DNA of 48,303 bases from Enterococcus devriesei (GTDB lineage: Bacteria; Bacillota; Bacilli; Lactobacillales; Enterococcaceae): the NCBI RefSeq assembly GCF_001885905.1, contig NZ_JXKM01000016.1:1-48303 (forward strand), in the 5' to 3' direction. Shown here one piece after another: positions 43,716 through 48,303 of this stretch; position 1 is the first letter of the stretch; each line of letters begins with the position of its first letter. Made by a program: the position numbers and the translations under genes. The notes under the pieces were generated by a model that ran no database searches, was not told the DNA's origin, and worked only from the letters and a program-made list of their open reading frames with translations.

Positions 43716-43744
43716 AATATACCCGTTAAATCAAAATATGTAAA
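43716..43744 (-). promoter_or_regulatory. Promoter of xfp with flanking half sites
   Basis: On the minus strand: TTTACA (43744-43739), 17-bp spacer, TATATT (43721-43716). GTTTACA (43704-43710) and TGTAAAC (43739-43745) form an inverted pair 28 bp apart around the promoter, and ACTTTAAAGT (43696-43705) is a 10-bp palindrome. A repressor may use these, but its identity is unknown. Confidence 0.65.
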
Positions 43745-43745
43745 C

Positions 43746-44056
43746 CTTTTTGTAGTACTTTTTACATTAATTAGCTAAGGTTATTTTTAAGATAACATAT
43801 ATAATTTAGTGAATTGCTGATACAATCAATTGGGATTCTAACTTAATAACAATAATGAATAGTAAATAAATAATTTATTTTTTTATTAAACGCTTTAAGG
43901 GATTTACTCTTAAAGCTAAAAAAAAATTAGCTTCATACTTTCGCCATAAATTATTCTATCTTTAGCTAAAAAAGCTCACTGCTTTTTCAAATCTATCCTT
44001 TATGATGAAATTACCCTAAAAAATATCTTTTTCCTCTGTAAAAGCAGGAACCCCCA
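43746..44056. other. AT-rich non-coding stretch upstream of xfp
   Basis: No gene was found. It contains TTAAACGCTTTAA (43886-43898), a palindromic, weakly cre-like sequence, a hairpin AAGCTAA/TTAGCTT with a poly-A loop (about 43914-43934) and a second AGCT/AGCT pair near 43958-43971. These may be upstream control elements of xfp or remnants. Confidence 0.5.
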
Positions 44057-44098
44057 ACAAAATAGAGCGGACGCATTTGCGTCCGCTCTATTTTGTGT
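44057..44098. terminator. Long perfect hairpin at the end of the C39-like gene
   Basis: A perfect 19-bp stem (44057-44075 with 44078-44096). Its right arm includes the stop codon and last codons of the minus-strand gene. T residues on both sides are modest. Confidence 0.75.
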
Positions 44099-44750
44099 AT
44101 GCCCAAGCATTTGCCAGTTGAGGCATCAAGTGATCTAATGAATATTTTTGTCGATAATGTTCCTTTGTTTGATTGTCATTAGGATCATAAATGATGAGCT
44201 GGTCGCTCTGAATATCTTTTTTGATGACCATAATGTGACCGACATCAGTAAATTCGCCGGGATTAACGGAAATTACAATCGGTTGGTTTTGATTTAGATG
44301 CTGTTGAATTGTCGTCTGATTTTTTCCGAGGTCAGTTATCGTTAGCCCATAATTCTGGGCAAAAGCAGGAAAGATCGACCAGGCTGTTCCTTGTCCAGTT
44401 TGATAATAGCGATCACCGCTCCATTGTAAAACTTCGGTTGGATAAACGGTTCGATGTTCCCAATAAGATAAGATCATAGCTAAAGAGGTAATGGCACAGC
44501 CATTCGTCGCCAAATTATTTTGATCCGAGCCGCTGCCGTAGGCGGTTTCCTTCCAGCGAGGGTCGGTTTGGAGCAACAGTGGGAAATCCTGTCCGTGTCC
44601 TTGCAAGTACTGATTGGCTGTTTCAGAGAAATCTTGCTGGCTGTCAGCACTACTATTTATATTTAAAAAGCGCGTGGCAAAAATGCCTAAGCTTGCCATG
44701 ACTAAAATAGATCCTAGAAAAATTGAAAACGGACGTCTTCGCCGTGTCAT
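44088..44750 (-). CDS. Secreted or membrane-anchored C39-like cysteine peptidase
   Basis: A 220-residue protein with a basic N-terminus and a hydrophobic segment (about 8-27), then a C39-like papain-fold domain. The catalytic cysteine is in ATNGCAITSLAMILSYW, the histidine in DVGHIMVIKK, and the Asp/Asn position in IIYDPND. Such stand-alone domains are common in Firmicutes, with unknown targets. The start at 44750 follows GGAGGTG; an upstream ATG lacks a ribosome site. Confidence 0.8.
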   Translation of the reverse strand: MTRRRRPFSIFLGSILVMASLGIFATRFLNINSSADSQQDFSETANQYLQGHGQDFPLLLQTDPRWKETAYGSGSDQNNLATNGCAITSLAMILSYWEHRTVYPTEVLQWSGDRYYQTGQGTAWSIFPAFAQNYGLTITDLGKNQTTIQQHLNQNQPIVISVNPGEFTDVGHIMVIKKDIQSDQLIIYDPNDNQTKEHYRQKYSLDHLMPQLANAWAYTK

Positions 44751-44818
44751 AAAAAAACACCTCCACTCCTTTATTAAAGCGAAAAAGGAGGGTGGTGTCA
44801 TCGGTCGAAAGTTGTAGG

Positions 44819-46738
44819 TTATGCGAATTCTTCTAATTCTATGCTAAGCTCTTCCCAACTGGCTAATTGTTCTTCCTGCTCAGCTTTTTTCGCTTCAAGC
44901 TCATTAGTCAATTCCAATAGTTGAACATGATCATTCAAGATATCCGGCTGGCTCATCTGTGTTTCCAACTGATCAATCTTTTCATCCAGGTTGGATAAAT
45001 TTTCTTCAATAGCTTCGATCTTACGTTTTAAACTACGAATCAATTTTTGCTGCTCTTTGTCTTGGTAGAATTTTTTCTTTGGCGCAGCTACTGGCGTTTC
45101 CTCTTTTGCTAAAAGTTCCGCTAATTCTTCTTCTTCACGTTTCTTCTCCAAATAATAATCATAATCACCTAGATACAGTTTGCTGCCTTCTGGTGAAAGC
45201 TCGATGACTTTATTGGCGATCCGGTTGATAAAGTAGCGGTCATGAGAAACGAATAGTAGCGTTCCTTGATAATCAATCAAGGCGTTTTCCAAAACTTCTT
45301 TATTGTCGATATCTAAATGGTTTGTTGGTTCATCAAGAATCAAAAAGTTTTCTTTGTTCATCGAAAGCTTGGCTAATGCCACGCGGGCTTTTTCACCACC
45401 GCTTAATAAAGGAATCGTCTTTTCCACGTCCTCACCGCTGAAAAGAAAGCCGCCTAAGACAGAGCGAATGTCTTTTTCCGGTGTGGTTGGGTGCTCGTCC
45501 CAAAGCTCAGCTAAAATCGTTTTATTGCCGTGCAGATCAGCTTGGCCTTGATCGTAATAGCCGATGGACACATTGGTCCCAAAGTGAGCCTCGCCTTTAA
45601 TGAAGGGAAGCTGTCCAATCAACGATTTCAACAAGGTCGATTTGCCGATCCCATTTGGACCAACTAGCGCAATGGCATCTTCACGGCGCACATCCAGATC
45701 AATTGGTTCGGCTAACGTTTCGGCGTAGCCAATCGCCGCTTCTTCCACTTGTAAAACGACATTGCCGGAAACTTTATCGATGTCAAACATAAAAGTGGCC
45801 GATTTTTCCTTGCCATCAGGCCGATCCAGCCGATCCATTTTTTCCAACGTCTTTCGCCGGCTTTGAGCCCGCTTGGTCGTGGAAGCCCGAACAAGATTAC
45901 GAGCAACGAAATCTTCAAGTTTGTCGATCTCGGTTTGCTGTTTCTCATAGGCTTTCCAGTCACTCGCCAGTTGCGCGGCCTTTAAATCAAGATAGCGGGA
46001 GTAATTGCCTGTGTAATGGCGAATTTTATGGCGAGAAATTTCATAGATTTCATTTACGACCCGATCCAAGAAGTATCGGTCATGAGAGACGATCAAGAGA
46101 GCACCGGGATAGCCTTGTAGATAATCCTCTAGCCAAGCCAGCGTTTCAATGTCTAAATGGTTCGTTGGTTCATCGAGAATCAAGATGTCAGGTCGTACTA
46201 AGAGCATCCGGGCCAAAGCCAAACGGGTCTTTTGTCCACCGGATAAGGTGCTGATCTCTTTTTCGTAAAAGCTTTCGTCGAATTTAAAGCCGTGAAGGAC
46301 GCTGCGTATTTCATTTTCATAGCCATAGCCATTTTGGTCGTTAAAATCATGTTGTAATTGATCGTATTCTTTTAATAAAGAAGCGTAGCGGCTATCACTT
46401 TCCGAAGTCTCGCCAATTGCGACTTCGACTTCACGCATCCGTGTTTCCATTTTACGAACGGCTTCAAACGCCTTCAGCATTTCATTCCAAATTGTTTCAT
46501 TAGAATCCAATCCGGTATCTTGGGCCAAGTAGCCTAAGGTTGCTTGCTTATTTTTTATGATTTGACCAGCGTCAGGAGCTTCAATGCCTGCGATAATCTT
46601 CAATAAAGTCGACTTTCCGGCACCGTTGCGACCGACTAAGCCGATGCGACCTTTACTGGCGATTTCTAGATGAATATTTTCAAATAATGTATCCGCCCCA
46701 AAATAACGGGCGATTTGATTTGCTTGTAATAAAATCAT
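44819..46738 (-). CDS. ABC-F family ATPase (YdiF-like)
   Basis: A 639-residue protein with two ATPase domains and no membrane part. Domain one: GRNGAGKST, LSGGQKTRLALARM, LDEPTNHLD. Domain two: GPNGIGKST, LSGGEKARVALAKL, LDEPTNHLD. The inter-domain linker is charged and the C-terminal 100 residues form a coiled coil (KLIRSLKRKIEAIEENLSNLDEKIDQLE). ABC-F proteins act on the ribosome in translation or antibiotic protection; YdiF is the housekeeping type next to rex in B. subtilis, and this gene also neighbours rex. A role in resistance is not indicated. Confidence 0.92.
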   Translation of the reverse strand: MILLQANQIARYFGADTLFENIHLEIASKGRIGLVGRNGAGKSTLLKIIAGIEAPDAGQIIKNKQATLGYLAQDTGLDSNETIWNEMLKAFEAVRKMETRMREVEVAIGETSESDSRYASLLKEYDQLQHDFNDQNGYGYENEIRSVLHGFKFDESFYEKEISTLSGGQKTRLALARMLLVRPDILILDEPTNHLDIETLAWLEDYLQGYPGALLIVSHDRYFLDRVVNEIYEISRHKIRHYTGNYSRYLDLKAAQLASDWKAYEKQQTEIDKLEDFVARNLVRASTTKRAQSRRKTLEKMDRLDRPDGKEKSATFMFDIDKVSGNVVLQVEEAAIGYAETLAEPIDLDVRREDAIALVGPNGIGKSTLLKSLIGQLPFIKGEAHFGTNVSIGYYDQGQADLHGNKTILAELWDEHPTTPEKDIRSVLGGFLFSGEDVEKTIPLLSGGEKARVALAKLSMNKENFLILDEPTNHLDIDNKEVLENALIDYQGTLLFVSHDRYFINRIANKVIELSPEGSKLYLGDYDYYLEKKREEEELAELLAKEETPVAAPKKKFYQDKEQQKLIRSLKRKIEAIEENLSNLDEKIDQLETQMSQPDILNDHVQLLELTNELEAKKAEQEEQLASWEELSIELEEFA

Positions 46739-46862
46739 TTATTTTCTTCCTTAAATTTATTTTCCGAATGGCTTCAGTCTACCATATTTTTAAAAGTGAC
46801 GCGATTGGAAGCGGTCATTTCTACTATATCGTGATTTTTTCACAAAATTTTGAGCAAGAGCG

Positions 46863-46892
46863 TTGCAATTTACCTAACATTCTTGCTATTAT
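46863..46892 (+). promoter_or_regulatory. Promoter of rex
   Basis: TTGCAA (46863-46868), 18-bp spacer, TATTAT (46887-46892) preceded by TGC (extended -10). Confidence 0.5.
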
Positions 46893-46940
46893 AGTTCAGT
46901 AATCAACATTTATGAAATTTTTTGTTAAAGGAGAGTTATT

Positions 46941-47579
46941 GTGAAAGAACATTCAATCCCAAAAGCGACTGTAAAACGACTACCGTTGTACTATCGGTAT
47001 TTACGTATATTGAATAACGCTGGCAAAACGAAAGTGTCATCAACAGAACTAAGTGAGGCGATCCAAGTCGACAGCGCAACGATCCGTCGCGACTTTTCTT
47101 ATTTCGGTGAACTTGGAAAACGTGGATATGGCTACGACGTAGAAGACTTGATGCATTTCTTCGGAAAAATCTTAAACGACGATCAATTGACTAACGTGGC
47201 TTTAGTTGGTGTCGGTAATTTAGGTAGCGCCTTGCTGAAATTTAAATTCCATCAAAGCAATAGTATTCGTGTCAGCTGCGCCTTTGATGTCAAAGAAGAT
47301 ATCGTCGGCCGTATCGTGGATGGTATTCCCGTATACCCGTTAGACAATATGGTAGAACAAATCAAATTACAACAAATTGAGATCGCCATCTTGACGTTGC
47401 CAGCGCAACAAGCCCAACAAGTGGTAGATCAATTAGTAGCTGCCGGTATCAAGGGTATCTTAAACTTTACTGCGGCTCGTTTGACAGCGCCAGATAATAT
47501 CATTATCCAAAGCGTCGATCTAACCAACGAATTGCAGACCTTGATTTACTTCTTGCATCATAATACAGACAATAAATAA
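46941..47579 (+). CDS. rex: Redox-sensing transcriptional repressor Rex
   Basis: A 212-residue Rex protein, which represses fermentation genes until the NADH/NAD+ ratio rises. The winged helix domain is at the N-terminus (VSSTELSEAIQVDSATIRRDFSYFGELGKRGYGYDV). The Rossmann domain follows (VALVGVGNLGSALLKF) and a C-terminal domain-swapped helix (DLTNELQTLIYFL). Translation starts at GTG behind AAGGAGAG. It is divergent from the ABC-F gene. Confidence 0.95.
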   Translation: MKEHSIPKATVKRLPLYYRYLRILNNAGKTKVSSTELSEAIQVDSATIRRDFSYFGELGKRGYGYDVEDLMHFFGKILNDDQLTNVALVGVGNLGSALLKFKFHQSNSIRVSCAFDVKEDIVGRIVDGIPVYPLDNMVEQIKLQQIEIAILTLPAQQAQQVVDQLVAAGIKGILNFTAARLTAPDNIIIQSVDLTNELQTLIYFLHHNTDNK

Positions 47580-47609
47580 AAGACTGAGCCTCGGCTCAGT
47601 CTTTTTTTG
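47579..47609 (+). terminator. Terminator of rex
   Basis: AAAGACTGAGCC pairs with GGCTCAGTCTTT, with a very short loop (TC, opening to CTCG), followed by a seven-T run. Confidence 0.88.
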
Positions 47610-47698
47610 ACTATGAAGAAAGTATAAAATTTTCATATGAATAAATCGCTTTACAATAGGCATATTCATGTCCGGCTTCACAAACTAGCTTTATCGAC

Positions 47699-47755
47699 AA
47701 TAAGTAAAACGATTTCGAAATTTGAGAAACAATTTAGAAATCGTTTGGTCTTATT
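47699..47755. repeat. Long imperfect inverted repeat downstream of rex
   Basis: AATAAG (47699-47704) and AAACGATTTC (47707-47716) pair with GAAATCGTTT (47737-47746) and CTTATT (47750-47755). An inner AAATT/AATTT extends the stem. It is not followed by a clear T run and lies in a gene-free stretch. Confidence 0.6.
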
Positions 47756-47802
47756 GCTCAAAAGCTGAGCGAGTTCGCGAAAGCCTTTCTTATATTAACG
47801 CG

Positions 47803-48141
47803 TTAATTAAATAAAGTTTGATAATCGGTTTCTTCTGATTGTTTCGGTAGCTGCTGCACTAATTTTTCTAATGTATGAAAGTCAATGAAGCGCGCTTGTC
47901 GAGCGATTTCTTTGCCTTCGTGATAAACTAGCACGGCTGGAACAGTCAAGACTTTAAAAAAACCGGCCAATTCAGGTTCTTGCATAATATCTAAATGATA
48001 AAAAGGTATCTCAAATTCCTCTGCCAGTTTGCGGGCTTTCGGTTCATCTACATGACAAACGCTACAATTTTCAGAAGAGATGAAGGCGATTGTGTTGGTC
48101 TGATCTTTAAGTGCCGCTTGAAAAGCTGCTAAAGTTTCCAT
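47803..48141 (-). CDS. Thioredoxin-like protein
   Basis: A 112-residue thioredoxin-fold protein. The active site is C26-S-V-C29 instead of the classical WCGPC, and TVPAVLVYHEGKEIAR holds the cis-proline loop. No signal peptide, so it is cytoplasmic. It may reduce or transfer disulfides with a specific partner. GGAG precedes the ATG at 48141. Confidence 0.87.
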   Translation of the reverse strand: METLAAFQAALKDQTNTIAFISSENCSVCHVDEPKARKLAEEFEIPFYHLDIMQEPELAGFFKVLTVPAVLVYHEGKEIARQARFIDFHTLEKLVQQLPKQSEETDYQTLFN

Positions 48142-48243
48142 TGTTAAGGCTCCTTTTTAAACCGTCACGAAAGAACGATTCTACTTATTTGTAAGATAGT
48201 CAGTATTGGTTAAATTGTCAATTTTATTGTTTGGGAGAAATGG

Positions 48244-48272
48244 TTGTTAGATTTAATAAAAAGCGTTATACT
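48244..48272 (+). promoter_or_regulatory. Promoter of the tRNA gene
   Basis: TTGTTA (48244-48249), exactly 17-bp spacer, TATACT (48267-48272). Predicted start is a few bases before the tRNA. Confidence 0.8.
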
Positions 48273-48285
48273 CTCTATTGTACAT

Positions 48286-48303
48286 GCGGGTGTAGTTTAG
48301 TGG
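48286..48303 (+). tRNA. tRNA, 5' end only, probably tRNA-Gly
   Basis: GCGGGTGTAGTTTAGTGG matches the acceptor stem and D-arm start of Firmicutes tRNA-Gly (UCC) as I remember it. The anticodon is outside the window. The promoter directly upstream supports a tRNA gene or cluster. Confidence 0.8.

Noticed and set aside
44819-46738. Antibiotic-resistance ABC-F protein
   Set aside because: The neighbourhood (rex), length and coiled-coil tail match the housekeeping YdiF type and there are no signs of mobility.
46831-46843. A Rex operator upstream of rex (GTGATTTTTTCAC)
   Set aside because: The two half sites are separated by five bases instead of the six in the usual TTGTGAA-N4-TTCACAA site, and the outer bases fit only on one side.

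Overview
The window looks like chromosomal DNA from a low-GC Gram-positive lactic acid bacterium, most likely an Enterococcus. The strongest pointers are the divergent mevalonate genes mvaS and mvaE, where mvaE is the enterococcal fusion of acetoacetyl-CoA thiolase and HMG-CoA reductase. Separate coaB and coaC genes, an XRE-cupin regulator heading potABCD, and rex next to an ABC-F gene also fit. The species cannot be read from the sequence. No insertion sequence, prophage, integrase or CRISPR array was seen. The window starts in the last bases of a 5S rRNA gene and ends in the first bases of a tRNA gene, so it is a protein-coding block between two stable-RNA loci.

Layout. 1-2.6 kb: the 5S end and its terminator, then an orphan rnfC-rnfD pair. 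2.7-4.8 kb: a histidine phosphatase, an L-2-hydroxyisocaproate dehydrogenase-like gene and nrdI. 4.8-5.3 kb: a roughly 410-nt intergenic transcription unit with its own promoter, a CcpA-type cre box, several hairpins and a terminator, but no convincing ORF; I could not identify it. 5.3-9.1 kb: mvaS and mvaE. 9.2-22 kb: housekeeping genes (membrane-anchored EEP hydrolase, acetyltransferases, LURP-one protein, HAD phosphatase, ung, pta, tsaE, two nucleases, an oxidoreductase, murB, panT-coaC-coaB, a quinone reductase). 22.3-26.7 kb: the polyamine operon. 26.9-29.7 kb: a P-type cation ATPase whose leader holds a 21-codon ORF with an ideal Shine-Dalgarno sequence and a start (M-D-P-D) recalling the Mg2+-sensing MgtL leader peptide.

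29.9-41.3 kb is the most distinctive accessory block: a DeoR regulator, an M24-fold protein lacking expected metal ligands, a divergent RpiR regulator, and a nine-gene operon. That operon encodes two dehydrogenases, a mannose-family PTS (IIC, IID, IIB, IIA), a membrane protein resembling a degenerate M28 peptidase, a mannonate dehydratase and a KDPG aldolase. No 2-keto-3-deoxygluconate kinase is present. This suggests that a sugar acid is phosphorylated during import and processed as 6-phospho intermediates to KDPG, then pyruvate and glyceraldehyde-3-phosphate. The operon promoter carries a perfect 22-bp palindrome with a second copy of its core exactly 30 bp upstream.

41.3-48.3 kb: phosphoketolase (xfp), a C39-like secreted protein, an ABC-F protein, the redox regulator rex, a thioredoxin-like protein and the tRNA start. 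Many convergent gene pairs share bidirectional hairpin terminators. Carbon flow links several genes: phosphoketolase makes acetyl phosphate, Pta interconverts it with acetyl-CoA, and MvaE and MvaS take acetyl-CoA into mevalonate.
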